A DNA stretch of 64,000 nucleotides from Prunus persica (lineage: Eukaryota > Streptophyta > Magnoliopsida > Rosales > Rosaceae), in NCBI RefSeq assembly GCF_000346465.2, contig NC_034016.1, positions 15,926,730-15,990,729 on the forward strand. The letters are read 5' to 3'. The notes beneath the pieces were generated by a model. It was given only the letters and a program-made list of their open reading frames with translations, had not been told where the DNA came from and ran no database searches. This document shows, piece by piece, positions 39,001-49,884 of the stretch. The position numbers and the translations under genes were made by a program. Position 1 is the first letter of the stretch, and every line of letters starts with the position of its first letter.

Positions 39001-39812
39001 GAGAGTAGTAGTGGAGTGCGTCAACACGACTGCGTTTGTGTGATGAGACGGGTACGTTGGAGAATAATAAAAAGCATTAAGCAAGGTATTTATTTATATT
39101 TGAATGTATCTTCAACAACATACGTACAAACATTTCATTTACACGTATGAACATCTTTAAATTATTAAAATCAAATGAGAAATTATAGTTAGTTACCTTC
39201 CATTTTTATCTTTTCTTTTCCTACATTTTTTTATTTATTTATTTATTGTCCTTTCTGTCATGCAATGTTTTATGATAACCAAAATTGTTCTTTTTCGAGG
39301 TCATCCTTCAAAACTCAATTAAACTGAAAAATCGAAAAATCGTGTGATAATTTAGTGTGTGAGATGAGTATGTTGGAACATGCATTAACAATGTGATAAT
39401 TCAATTCATCTATTTATTCGATAACAATTCTATGATTGAACGATTCTGGGTTAGTTAATTTTTTAAAAGAGACAATGACAACCTAGAAAATAGACAATTC
39501 TGATCATCAAATTACGCTATAGAATAAGAATGGAAAGAAAAAGTAGTTAGCATTTCCTTGCTCAATCATACCAATCATGTACGCCACCATTTATTTTTGG
39601 AAAACAACAAAAAAATGTCTACCTCCGCTCCTTACATTTGCAAAACAATATAGTCCATGTGAATTTATACTCAAAATTATTAAAATAGTAGGCAATCACA
39701 AGTGTCCTAATTAAGCCACGCAAAAGCTAAACCGCATTAAAATTATTGAGTGTGGCATACATAAATATTATATATATCATATCATAAAATGATGCTCTTC
39801 AACATGTGCATT

Positions 39813-39890
39813 AAAGGCATGAACCACATGGGAGGCTGCCATGGGTTTCATCAGCCTATTATCCACATGTGGTTCCTGGTGGTGGCCTTT
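39813..39890. other. Imperfect stem-loop of unknown function
   Basis: Three paired blocks in register: AAAGGC (39813-39818) with GCCTTT (39885-39890), GAACCACATG (39821-39830) with CATGTGGTTC (39866-39875), and AGGCTG (39833-39838) with CAGCCT (39852-39857), leaving a 13-base loop. The bulges are asymmetric (2 versus 9 and 2 versus 8 bases), which is poor for a canonical plant microRNA precursor, and the arms match no microRNA I know. Confidence 0.35.
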
Positions 39891-39954
39891 GCCTATTCTT
39901 TGGCTCTCTGTCTTCCTTCGTGCATGTCTGTTTTCTTTATGTACTTGGCTTTAC

Positions 39955-39956
<2 letters not shown>

Positions 39957-40016
<60 letters not shown>
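39957..40016. repeat. (CT)n microsatellite, about 30 units
   Basis: Uninterrupted CT dinucleotides, followed after one G by a further short CT run (to 40026). Leu-Ser frames across it are artefacts. Confidence 0.96.
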
Positions 40017-40026
<10 letters not shown>

Positions 40027-40027
<1 letters not shown>

Positions 40028-40666
40028 CGCCATCCCCAGTACTAGTGCATGCATTTGCCTGCTGTGCCTGCGCTGTTCACGCTGCATTTCTAATAATACC
40101 ACACCCCACCCCCTTAATTAACATATTTAAAGAAGAAAATTAAATGCACAAAACCAAATTAACTAAACACCTTGACTTGAAAATCGAAAACAGCAAACAA
40201 CAAACAAACGTGGGTTAGGTCAGTGGACAGTAAACTTGTCATACTACAGTCAAGTTTGAACCATGCTTCTTGTAAATTAGATTAATTTTTTAGTAGTTTA
40301 GAATATTATTTGTAAACAAAATCCAAATTTCATAATTACTACTAAAAAAGAAAATTAAAGAAAAAGATCACAGCTCAGGATTAACCAAATTTGGTTTGGG
40401 ATACTCGGAAGAAAAGATAAATTCATTATGATTATGTAACAAAACGATGAGTCAAAAATAATACCCAAATCGAATTGATGATAAAATATTAAGTAACCAA
40501 TCGGAGACTAAAACCATTGTTCACAAAACAATGAACGAATTGAATACTCTGTACAGCATGCAACAACTCATTAAAAGAAAAAAAAGAAAAAAAAAGTAAA
40601 AAAAGTAAAAACATGCAGCTAGGCTATGGCTATTGAGCTTGTAATTCACGTAAATATTCTCCCAAA
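40027..40666. other. Spacer and 3' region of the zinc-finger gene
   Basis: AT-rich and includes the probable 3' UTR of the minus-strand zinc-finger gene. No other feature was seen. Confidence 0.5.
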
Positions 40667-41392
40667 TCAATCTCGACCCAACAGCCACCGCGGTTTCTTC
40701 CCCAGCATCGGACTCTGCACCTCCTGCTCGACAGATAGTTGACTTTTCTTGTGTCCTCCGAACCCCGGCCAGAACTCCGGCAACGCCGGAAGGTTCAGGT
40801 CGAAGCCGCGTTGACTCTGGTGACTCTGACTTTGACTGTGGCTGTGGCTGGAGGCCCCAGCGCCTCCGCCGTCTGACGTGGTGAGGGCACTGGTTGCGCC
40901 GCTGCCGCCGTCGTAGTGACAGCGCTTGTGGCCTCCCAGGGCCTGGCCGGTGGGGAAAGTCTTGTGACAAATAGAACACTCATGGGTCCTACCGCTTGTA
41001 GTGGCGGTGGCGGTTGACGGGTTGTCGGTGGAGTTGACGGCGGCGGAAGCCGCAGAGGAGTCTGATTTGCGGTGGCTGGCCTTGTGGCCGCCGAGGGCTT
41101 GGTAAGAAGAGAAGGCCTTGTTGCAGACAGAGCACTTGTAAGAGAGCTTCAGAGACGGCGGCTGAGGAGGCAGCTCAGCATCTGCGTCGGCGGTGGTGCC
41201 GCGGGCGAGCATGATGAGGCAGAGAGCAAGGTACTCTTCCTCCGTTGGTGGGTCGTCAACACGTGGCCGCTTAGAGCGCTTCCTCTTGGCCCATGGCTCC
41301 TGGGACTGGTTGAGGTGGCGATCCTCCACTTCCTCAAAAGATGAGAAGGGAGGGGAAGGGGTGCTGGGGGATTTCAAAGCCTCCAAGGCCAT
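40667..41392 (-). CDS. ZAT10: C2H2 zinc-finger repressor, ZAT10/AZF type
   Basis: C1-2i subfamily transcriptional repressor in the nucleus; ZAT10/STZ and AZF1-3 respond to salt, cold, drought, light stress and wounding. The gene is intronless and encodes 241 residues, like its relatives. In order: MALEALKSP at the N-terminus, a basic nuclear-localisation-like KRKRSKRPR (36-44), the L-box [13 protein letters not shown] (51-63), zinc finger 1 (C87-H107, CSVCNKAF then [10 protein letters not shown]), zinc finger 2 (C139-H159, CSICHKTF then [10 protein letters not shown]), and the EAR/DLN repression motif FDLNLP (197-202). Both fingers keep QALGGH, the plant-specific DNA-contact helix. A Ser/His/Gln-rich linker precedes the EAR motif. 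The exact paralogue (ZAT10 versus AZF) is undecided. Confidence 0.95.
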   Translation of the reverse strand: MALEALKSPSTPSPPFSSFEEVEDRHLNQSQEPWAKRKRSKRPRVDDPPTEEEYLALCLIMLARGTTADADAELPPQPPSLKLSYKCSVCNKAFSSYQALGGHKASHRKSDSSAASAAVNSTDNPSTATATTSGRTHECSICHKTFPTGQALGGHKRCHYDGGSGATSALTTSDGGGAGASSHSHSQSQSHQSQRGFDLNLPALPEFWPGFGGHKKSQLSVEQEVQSPMLGKKPRWLLGRD

Positions 41393-41578
41393 GTTTGGCG
41401 TGCCTGAAATAATACGATGGCCGAGAGAGAAAGATGTAGACTGGTTTGAGTGGGCAAGAAAAAGGTGTGTGCTTCAGAGAGAGAGCTCAATTTGGTGAAA
41501 TATTGGGTGGTGTTTTTTTTTTTTTTGGGTTTTTTTTGTTTTGGGATATTGGTGGAGAGTGAAGAAGAGAGATGTGGT

Positions 41579-41588
41579 ATTTATATAT
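41579..41588 (-). promoter_or_regulatory. Probable TATA box of the zinc-finger gene
   Basis: Minus strand TATATAAATA, about 190 bases upstream of the ATG. The intervening leader is A- and CT-rich on the sense strand. Confidence 0.55.
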
Positions 41589-44033
41589 GAGTTTTGGGAA
41601 GAGTTGGTGAGGGAGAGTGAAGTCGGTCAACTAAGAAAAAAAAGAAAAAAAAAAAAGGAGGTGGAGTTGGAGTTGGAGTGGGAGTGGAGAAAGGGAGAGA
41701 GGGAGGCGAAGAGGCGGTGACTGAGAGCTTTTGGTTGGACTTTTTCAAGTCAAAACAATTGTATGCTTGCGTTGATTTGCTTTTACATCCACAAAACGAA
41801 GCAAATCACACTACTTGGGTCCTAGGGCGTGATCAACACGGTTCAACTTTTTTTCTTTTTAATAAAGTTTTTTGGTATTTTTTTTAATTAGTTTTTGTTT
41901 TGGTAATTAGTTGGTAATTTTGGTAATTACAAACTAATTATACTCACAACTTTGCCTAGAAAAGATGGATAAAATAATGGGAAAGGGAAGTGTCCCTAAA
42001 CTTCGCATGATGTCATTGTGTTTAACAAGAAAGGAACTAATTACTACTTTTGATTAAATGATTTTTAGCACACTAAAAACAATTGATCAAATTCTACATC
42101 ATGGGTACTTATCAAAAATAAAAATAAAAGAAAAGGTTAAACTTAGAGAGTGTAGTGACATGGACACATTATGACCTCATTGTGTGGGTATACTATATAC
42201 ACCAAATCAAATTGCAATTGATCATGTTGATATAATTTACAAGAGGCGGATGGAAATTCTTTTAGAAGAGTAGTATATAAAATTTGTTTTAGCTAAAATT
42301 AGTATATAATCTTATGCAATTTGATGTAGAATTGAAATACTTCGGCCATCAAGAAGAAAAAAAACACTTTAAGTGGCTTAGTCTTGACTATATAAGTAGA
42401 TTTAACCATTCAAAGTTGATTACTTTTTCTTGCAAAATGCTATTAACTTAATCAATTGGCATGCCCTTCTTATTAATAAGAGTTGTACTTTGAATAGAGT
42501 CGCCTAATAGAGCGTGAGCAATGTGAAAATCGTGAAAGATACTCATAAATGACTCATCAGATTTGAATTAATAAATTTAGAAGATCTTCTATGATCAAAT
42601 AAAACATATTTGAATTAAATAGTTCATCATTCTTATCAGATCTCCATTATGTTTTAGTGATTATAGCTTTTTTATTTTATCAAAAGTGATTATAGATTGT
42701 TTTGAATAAAAAAGAGAGATAGTAAGTGACGGCTGAAAAAGATAAAAAGACGAAAGATATATTTTAAATGAATTCAGTATAAGATTATTAAACGATACAG
42801 TTAGTGTGTGAATGATGACTTTAAAAAGAGACTAATTTTGAATATATACATATAGTAACAAAATTTTAGTGACAATATATACATATAGTGACAATATTAT
42901 ATTAACACTTTTTACTGAATAATTGGAAATTGAGATTAAATGAGAATACATCAAAGCACCTCTTTTTCAAGTTATTGCATAACAAAATTGAATATGAATG
43001 ATCCATTTATGTATTTATAGGTAAGTAACTAGCTGTTTGAAAAGGGAACTGGCCATTTGTGTTTTTAAAAAGTGAGCTACCCTTTTTTTTTTGTTGGGGA
43101 AAAGTGAAACAAACAGTAATAGCTAGTATATATATTAACTAGATGTTTTTTTTAATAAAAAAAATAGTGAAATAAATAAGAAACTGCTAGTTGCTTTGAA
43201 AAAAAAAAAAAAGTAACGGCTAATTTACACTAATTAAATGTAATGAAAAAAATTTAAAAGTAAAAAAATAATATTTTCCATGTAAGAAAGAGTTGTAGAG
43301 TTATTATGGTGAGTGAGCTTATTGAAATCGAAGTTCATTTTATTGACCTTTGAAATGAACTATTGATCAATGAAATGAAATATTGATCTCTGAAATGAAC
43401 TAAACTTTACTAATGCGGGTCAAAAGTTCAATTTATTGAAATAAAATTGAAATGATTCTCACCATTGTGAATACTCTTAGGCTTCAACAACTATAACAAT
43501 AGTAATGTTGTAGATACCAAAATAAATCTTACAAATTTAAACTTGAATTGATTTTCTAGTGTTTTATTTTACTACACTATAAATTTTGTTTATTCTAATA
43601 AGGTATTATCCTATCATTTACATATTATATTTGGTTAAATTCAAGAAGTTATGATTCCGATACTATGCTTAAGGAAAGCAAAAAGCTTTTTTTTTTTTTT
43701 CCTTGGTAAGTAAGTAAAAAGAAGCAGAAAGTCAATAAAAAAGAAAACCCGCCCCTTTAATGGTTTTACTCAACGGAAACCTACCCCACACACAATCTTA
43801 TTACGTCTTAGCTTACGTGGTGGTGAGCTGAGAAATCAAGTAAGAATGCTAGCTTCTAAAATTTCCAAAAAATAAAGAACTAAAACTTGGAATTTTCATA
43901 TGTTGTCGAAACCAATTTGGGTTTGATAGTGATCATGACTCTGACCACAAAAATTTCTATAGCAATTATAGTGTAGTAAATAGTAGTGTTATATGATATA
44001 ATTTGTCCACGTATTATAATATAAGTGGATTTG
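41589..44033. other. Spacer upstream of the zinc-finger gene
   Basis: It includes the distal promoter, with purine-rich sequence (41630-41720) next to the core promoter and then AT-rich DNA. No exon was seen. Confidence 0.5.
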
Positions 44034-44360
44034 CTCACCTATCTTATTTTCCCACCCACCATTTAAATTTGACAAAACACAATTTTAACGATATCTCATA
44101 CTCAAAAAGAAGGCGTTTGATAGAACAATCACAAAATTTAAGCAAAAAGTTGCAGTTGAAGCAATGGCCAATGAAGAGTTGCTTGAGAAATTGGACAATT
44201 TGCTTAAAAAAAGGGAGGCAAAGAAAGAGGGTGTTGCTATTATCTTCCATTATATGATGGAAAAATCATAAGCTATTATTTTCAATGTGCAAATAAAGAG
44301 AATGTTGCTGTTTTTTTTTTCTTTCTAAAATTTGTATGGTGGGTGGGAAGATAAGGTGAG
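44034..44360. mobile_element. Inverted-repeat (foldback or MITE-like) element
   Basis: CTCACCTATCTTATTTTCCC, continuing ACCCACCATTTAAATTT (44034-44070), is matched in inverted orientation at 44360-44328 by CTCACCTTATCTTCCCACCC, then ACCATACAAATTT. The arms are about 35 bases long with roughly 260 bases between them. No target duplication could be fixed and the true ends may lie slightly outside. An open frame between the arms has no recognisable similarity. Confidence 0.45.
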
Positions 44361-46410
44361 TGAAAAAATAAGACATTGATGGAAATAACAGTACTCTTAT
44401 TGATACTATTCCCTAAAAAGAAAAAAAAAATAAAATTATCGTTTTCACCCATATTATAACACATATACAAAATATACCATATGATCATACCCTAATATTA
44501 TTATATAATTTCTCCGATTTCTCGGCTCGTAACAAATTTTGATTGGTTCATGCTCTTCACACGTATATATAATACAAGCATGTGGGTCCCTTTGTTACCT
44601 TTTAAACTTTCCATATGTAGGCTTTGAGCTTGTGACTTGGGACTTCTCTTGAGTGCTGGCATTTTGAGTAGTTGTTTGGTTTGTAGTTTATAGTTTTTTG
44701 GTTGGTCTTCTGGAAAGACAGCTAAATCTTGCGAGGAACATGCATTATTAGCCACGTGTGCTTTATCATTCCCATGATTATCCTCGTTGTTTTCTAGAAA
44801 AAACCAAGCTCATTCGGTACGACCATAAGCTTACCAAATTGCCCTTCTTATTTTTCAACTTTCAAGACTGGAGACTCAGAGAATTCCTATTTTTATTAAT
44901 CTTTTTAGAAGACTAGACAAGACAGACATGGAATTTCAATCCATGTTTTAAAATAAACGCCTTTTACTATTTCATGTTACTTGTTAGGGCTGCTTCAACC
45001 CACTTTCCTATATCATTTTCTCGTTTCTTTTTCAACTATTGATGATGTGTTAGTTTGTCATTTTTTTCTTTAATGTTTTTTTTTTTGGTTTTGTTTTGTT
45101 AATGGAGTATGAGTGATTCAAATTTTGGGTTGTTCGAAAGATTAACTATTTGAGAATCTCCGAATTTACGTTTATTTTTAACTCCACTAAGTATGATTTG
45201 ATCATAATCAATTTTATAAGAATACTTGAGTATATATTGAGCATTTATACTTAAGAACTGAATTCCTTACAATGAGTATTTGTTACAATTCTTATATTTT
45301 CTGATAATATTTTGTCTTGTGGAAAATTTTAAAAAAACATATCACTAGACTATGAGTTACGTAATCATCTATCGTTTTAAAGTTGTTGATGTATGTGCTA
45401 ATCATTTAGATCCGCAAAATGAGTTTGTGAAAATGTTGTTTAAATATCCATGTAAAATGTAAAAATGAAAAAAATATATATATATACTGTTCTCTTATTT
45501 CCAAGCCTATTTTGCAAGGGTATTTGTGTAAAATCATTGGTCAGTGAGCTTAGCACAGTAAGGAGTCAGAGTGGCTTCAACGACGCGCAACTAACCGGCA
45601 AGCATACGACACGCTACGCGCTTCTCTCTTTAGTCATGGGCACGTGGCAGCCTGTGTAGTCTTAAGTTCCACAATTTTAGATAACCGACAAGCAATTGCA
45701 ATACAACCACAACAGGCCGTCCATCTTTTGGGAGCATCTGAGAAAGTGCCAGGTGGGAGCTGCTGATGCTTCATCGTGCCACGTGTTGGGACTTTTCGTA
45801 GTTGAGCATCCACTCTTACCAAAAGCCCTAGTGGTTCACACTAACTCATGTTTTGTAACCCATCACCGTCATTCTTTCGTATATTTTGATACGTATTACA
45901 AAAAATACTAGTTCTCAATGAAAACTACTACTTTTCTCAGAATTCGACTCTCGTTGTTTTCATTAATTTAGACTAGTTTTATCAATTCAATCAATTCAAA
46001 ATGAATTCAACTACTATTAAACGAGGATTTTTCAACGAGACTAATCCAAACCGTGCCCACTTTACGTTAGTATAGGACATGCAATGGAGTTCTAAATCTT
46101 CTTAATAGAGAGAGAGAGAGAGAGCTAAACTAGTGGTACAGTACTTAAGCCAAAGAAATGGAGAAATACGTAAGTTTGTGGTCCAAGTCATAGTGAGAGA
46201 GTGGCGTCAAACTTTGGCACACTCCATAACAAGCACTACCGTACAAGTTTGGAGTAGCACAAGATAAGATATTATTCTAAAAGTGAAAGAAGGTACAAGC
46301 AAGGCAGGCTGCTGAAGTCACGCCTTTCATAAGCACTTCCATCGTTTTAGAAATTCTAGGGTTTTGGCTACCTAATTAAAAGGGAATGGAGGGTTTTTCA
46401 CACACGCACA
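44361..46410. other. Spacer with two G-boxes
   Basis: Mostly AT-rich. The interval 45540-45850 is noticeably richer in GC and contains two CACGTG palindromes (45641-45646 and 45780-45785). I found no coding exon attached to it. A short (GA)n run is at 46106-46124. Confidence 0.4.
45641..45785. promoter_or_regulatory. Pair of G-box palindromes without a nearby gene
   Basis: GGGCACGTGGCAG and GTGCCACGTGTTGG, 139 bases apart. CACGTGG is a strong bZIP/bHLH/PIF site, but the closest intact genes are more than 4 kb away, so a regulatory role is only possible. Confidence 0.25.
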
Positions 46411-46495
46411 CAATCAAGATGCCATGAGGGTTCGAATTTGTGACCTCTTAATTACAACTTAAGGTTATTTTTCACTGAACTAAACCCCATTGGTG
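46411..46495 (-). repeat. tRNA-derived SINE-like fragment
   Basis: The minus strand reads GGGGTTTAGTTCAGTG (A-box region, near 46489-46474), about 35 bases, then AAATTCGAACCCTC (B-box-like, near 46439-46426). The layout is that of a pol III promoter of a plant SINE. No tail or target repeat was confirmed. Confidence 0.4.
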
Positions 46496-47065
46496 AAACA
46501 ATTTCAGTTTAAGTTATAGAAATGTTTTATATATTTTTGCCATGTTTTGTGTTGAGGAAACAAATTGGAAACTTCAAGAAACTGGGGAAGAAATTGCTAT
46601 CCTTATCTTTGTAGCTGAAATCCAAAAATTTCTTTGTTAGCATTAAAAAAAAAAGTTATGTATTATATTTTGCAGTTCAGCCATTCAAATTTTCAAGGAT
46701 TTAATTATTTATTTTTTACTCACACCACTTAGTGGGGTCTCCAGTCAACACCATAATTGGGCTACTGTTGACACATTCAACATACCAAAATATCAATTTG
46801 ACAAAATGCTTAGTTTGGAGTTTGTCTGAATTGGGCCTACCTGGTCATCAAGATTGCAAAATTTTATAACGAGGACCACCCTATATGGACCTTAGATGAG
46901 GTATGTATTTTTAGCCACACGATTAAACTGAACGGCTTAAATTTCTTTTATTTTTAATTATAACTTAAACCCAGCAATCTTGAAGACCCAAATGCGAAAG
47001 AACCCCATTACCGCTGCTATTTAAACTACTGCAGGTGGTGGTCGCCAAAAGAATTTTTCCTTGTA

Positions 47066-47800
47066 GTGCTCCTGAATTTGCAAGTAAGAGTCCCAAATAA
47101 GAGATTTTGTGGGTCTTCAAAAGGTTGGTTAATAGTCGCGAAGAAGAATTCTACATTAACCACAATAAATTCATTCTTTAGGGTCATGGTGGGGAGAAAG
47201 AAAGAAAACTTCATTCGTCTTCCTCAATTAAATGTTCCATATCGTGAAGCAGGGGCTGAAGATTGTAACAATTTTGTGTTCCAAAACGAATGCATTGTTA
47301 TAGTCGTATATAAGGAGATATGTCAATTGACTTTTATTAGACTTGGTAAAGACACAACATGGAACTATTTGGATCAAAGATGTGAGTTGATTGAAGAAGT
47401 TGTTTCCATTGAGAATAAATTTTAGGTAGTCGATCATTGGACCAAACTTATCTTTTGATATTGCTACTCAGTCATATTTAAATATAAAGATTATTGCACA
47501 AGAGATTAAACAACTAAAGTTACGTATAAAGAAGGCACATAGCGTGAATTTAAACGACAGAGAATTTATAATGGCCATAAGGTATTTTGATATTGATCAT
47601 GAAGCTGGCAAACGTATGAAATGAACTTCAAGATTTTCAAATTGGATTTTGAAAATTGCAAGTGGCTTTTAAAAAAAGACATTGAGTGATAATGTTATTT
47701 TTTTTGGGCGATAACTCTTCAATAGCTGTGTTTGCTTTAAAAATTTCCAGATGTCAATCAAATACTTCAACCATGACCTAGAACCAGAAGTTCTGAAGTT
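47066..47800 (+). pseudogene. F-box/DUF295 (KIB-type) gene remnant 1
   Basis: Part of a DUF295 beta-propeller protein of the kind usually fused to an N-terminal F-box. It starts RFCGSSKGWLIVAKK and TTINSFFRV, then IRLPQL, followed by ENKF. An in-frame TAG at 47423 falls where the family has an aromatic residue, and the frame then resumes VVDHWTKL. A later segment in the same frame reads FKLDFENCKWLL (47636 on), and the family motif FLGDNSS then appears at 47701 in a different frame, so there is also a frameshift. No F-box was found upstream. It ends in YFNHD followed by a stop. Several disruptions make a functional protein unlikely. Confidence 0.75.
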
Positions 47801-48581
47801 GTAATTAATTGACTTATGTCTGCTAATCCAAGTTGTAACTTAAACAATTAATCTTAAACAAGAAAATTTGTACTTAAAGTTCTAACACATGGTTTCCTTA
47901 ATTTTCTTTCTTTCTTTAGCATATCTTTCATCATAGACTTTAAATTCCACCTGTAGCCAGACAATATTTAATCATTTCATGCTGTAGCTCTCAATCGAAT
48001 TCACTCAGGTCAGCATTGTTCTCAATTCTACCATTATCAATACCCCACTTCTCAAAAAGCATTCGGATACCTTTTGAATCTCTTTAGCTTGACACTAGAA
48101 TTTATACATTAATTCTTGGAACAACACCACCAAGAACCAAGTTTTTGTTTTAAATTTTGAACATGAGGGGACAACAATTATCTATCATTGACCGTCGTTT
48201 TCAAGCAAAAAATGAATTGCTCATCTTGGGCTGTATAGTTGTGTTATTGGGCTGGTTTTTGTTATGGTTCGCTTTCCTGGGTTGCTTTTTGTTTGCCTAA
48301 TCCACGTGGTATAGAAATAATTATTCTTTCTTTTTTGGTGAAACGGTGTAGAAATTCATCTAAAACTCATGATGGAGTGATTGTCGATCATTCAAAAAAT
48401 CGTGGAACATGGAATTTGCAGCCCAAGATTTCCATGTTATAAAAGGCCAGCCAATCAACTCAATGGCAAACACATGAAAAACTCACAACATTACTCTAAA
48501 ACTTTACTGCAATCTAGATGGTTATGCATGTCCTCAAGTGTATAAAATGTCTTCTTATAGAGGTTGCACTCAAATAGTTAA

Positions 48582-48598
48582 GGGTCTGTTTGGTATTC
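48582..48598 (+). repeat. Solitary Harbinger-like terminal repeat
   Basis: TAA followed by GGGTCTGTTTGGTATTC, very like the ends of the elements at 1583 and 19188 and preceded by a TWA trinucleotide. I found no matching inverted end nearby, so the element is truncated or the match fortuitous. Confidence 0.3.
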
Positions 48599-48617
48599 AA
48601 TTTGTATTCAATTTTTT

Positions 48618-48844
48618 AAATACAATGAATTTATTAGGGTCATGGGGGGGAGAGAGAAGAAATTGGGGGATGCTGCTATCTTTTTGGGTGATAATTCTTT
48701 AATATTTGTGTTTTAGGATGTCAGCTAAATTATATATACTTCAACCATGACAATGGAAGTATATTTGATGAAACTTGTAAACCTGATGATTTTGGTGTGT
48801 ATAATCGACCCCCAATTTGGATTGTGCCAAATTTTCAACTATAA
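48618..48844 (+). pseudogene. F-box/DUF295 remnant 2, C-terminal piece
   Basis: A second, shorter relic about 0.9 kb after the first. It opens with a stretch like 47166-47210 (AGGGTCATGG.GGGAGA), jumps to FLGDNSL (about 48681), is broken by an in-frame TAG (48713-48715), and then reads the family C-terminus NYIYFNHDNGSIF, DDFGVYNRPPIWIVP to a stop at 48842. Remnant 1 lacks this last part, while remnant 2 lacks most of the propeller. They look like two decayed copies rather than one interrupted gene, because the FLGDNS segment occurs in both. Confidence 0.7.
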
Positions 48845-48887
48845 AAAGCTTGATTGATCTCTTCATATTATTTCTCTTACATTGTAA

Positions 48888-48958
48888 CTTGAAGATTTTA
48901 AAGGTATTTGGTTTCCTTATGCGCTTGAAGATTTTAAAGGTATTTGGTTTCCTTATGC
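48888..48958. repeat. 36-bp period tandem duplication
   Basis: Two copies of a 35-base unit (48888-48922 and 48924-48958), each starting CTTGAAGATTTTAAAGG and ending TTTCCTTATGC, separated by one base. Confidence 0.85.
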
Positions 48959-49884
48959 CATGCTTATTAGATTATCTCTTACATCTGAAATGCTAAAATT
49001 TGTGTTTCAGAGGGAACTGTTTCATTCATGTTCCAAGCTAGAGAAACTCAAACCAGCCCGATAAGAATTACTTGTATTCATACGTCCCTCGATGCATGAG
49101 CACCAACATTTTGACGATGGGAAGACAGTGCAACACAACATTGCTTCCTCCTAATAATTTAACAAAACATCTTCCTTAGTTACCATAGTGAACGAATGAA
49201 CAAGGACAACAGCTAAGAAAACGGTTACTGTTTGCTGGAGAACGTACAGTGGATGTGGATTGAACTTTAGACTCTGGCTGGTCAGAAAATCGGACAGCAA
49301 ATAAACGGTCACAGTTCATCTACCTGTAGTTTCATGTTCGAATCCCCCTTTCCCAACAAATACATATTTATAATTTATATGCAACCAAAAACTATATATT
49401 TAATGTTAATTAATTTTCATTATATTTTTCTGAAGTGATTCTGTTTTGTATATTTTTCTTTTTTACCCCACATGAGACTATAATTCAGGAATAAACATCC
49501 ATAAAACATGGTTGATTTGAGATCGAAGATAAAACCAAGTCTGCTCAAAGATGTATTTGTACAACATGACAAAATGGCCCCAGTTGTTTAAAGGAGCAAA
49601 GGTTCCACTCAGGATATGGAGCAAAATGAAAACCAAAGGGAGATAAGCCTCTTTAGAATATCTATTCTACGTATTTTTGAGTAAGAACACACACCAATCA
49701 TTGTGCATAGACAACTTTTTTGTACCCTTACGGTAGGGTCCAAGAAAAAATGCTAGCAAAACGATCCTCTAGAATCCACAGAGCGAGATATGAATAAGAA
49801 AAAGGAAAAGCCTTATCTTCAAATACCACAGAACCTCTCAAGTTCTAACAGAACGGACACACTTGGGTTGGTTGACAGGAGCAA
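48959..49884. other. Spacer before the RBL19 3' end
   Basis: No gene found. The right few hundred bases should be the 3' UTR of the minus-strand RBL19-like gene. A B-box-like GTTCGAATCCCCC at about 49338 has no convincing A-box. Confidence 0.45.

Larger units (their letters stand above)
33020..39812. other. Long gene-free spacer
   Basis: Nearly 7 kb of AT-rich sequence with CT microsatellites (34046-34066 and 35970-36003) and a pyrimidine tract near 36195-36290. I read all frames for family motifs and found none. A stretch near 35665-35745 repeats the phrase ATTAGGCACCC twice in slightly different form. No known plant microRNA sequence was recognised. Confidence 0.5.

Noticed and set aside
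40521..40979. Alternative minus frame over the zinc-finger gene
   Set aside because: Frame-shifted reading of the same exon; only the 40667-41392 frame contains the two C2H2 fingers and EAR motif.
44003..44257. An 84-codon Lys-rich frame
   Set aside because: It lies across one arm of an inverted repeat, has no known similarity, and has no promoter or splice context.
49320..49352. tRNA or SINE B-box (GTTCGAATCCCCC)
   Set aside because: No A-box at a suitable distance and no cloverleaf, so support is too weak for an RNA gene or SINE call.
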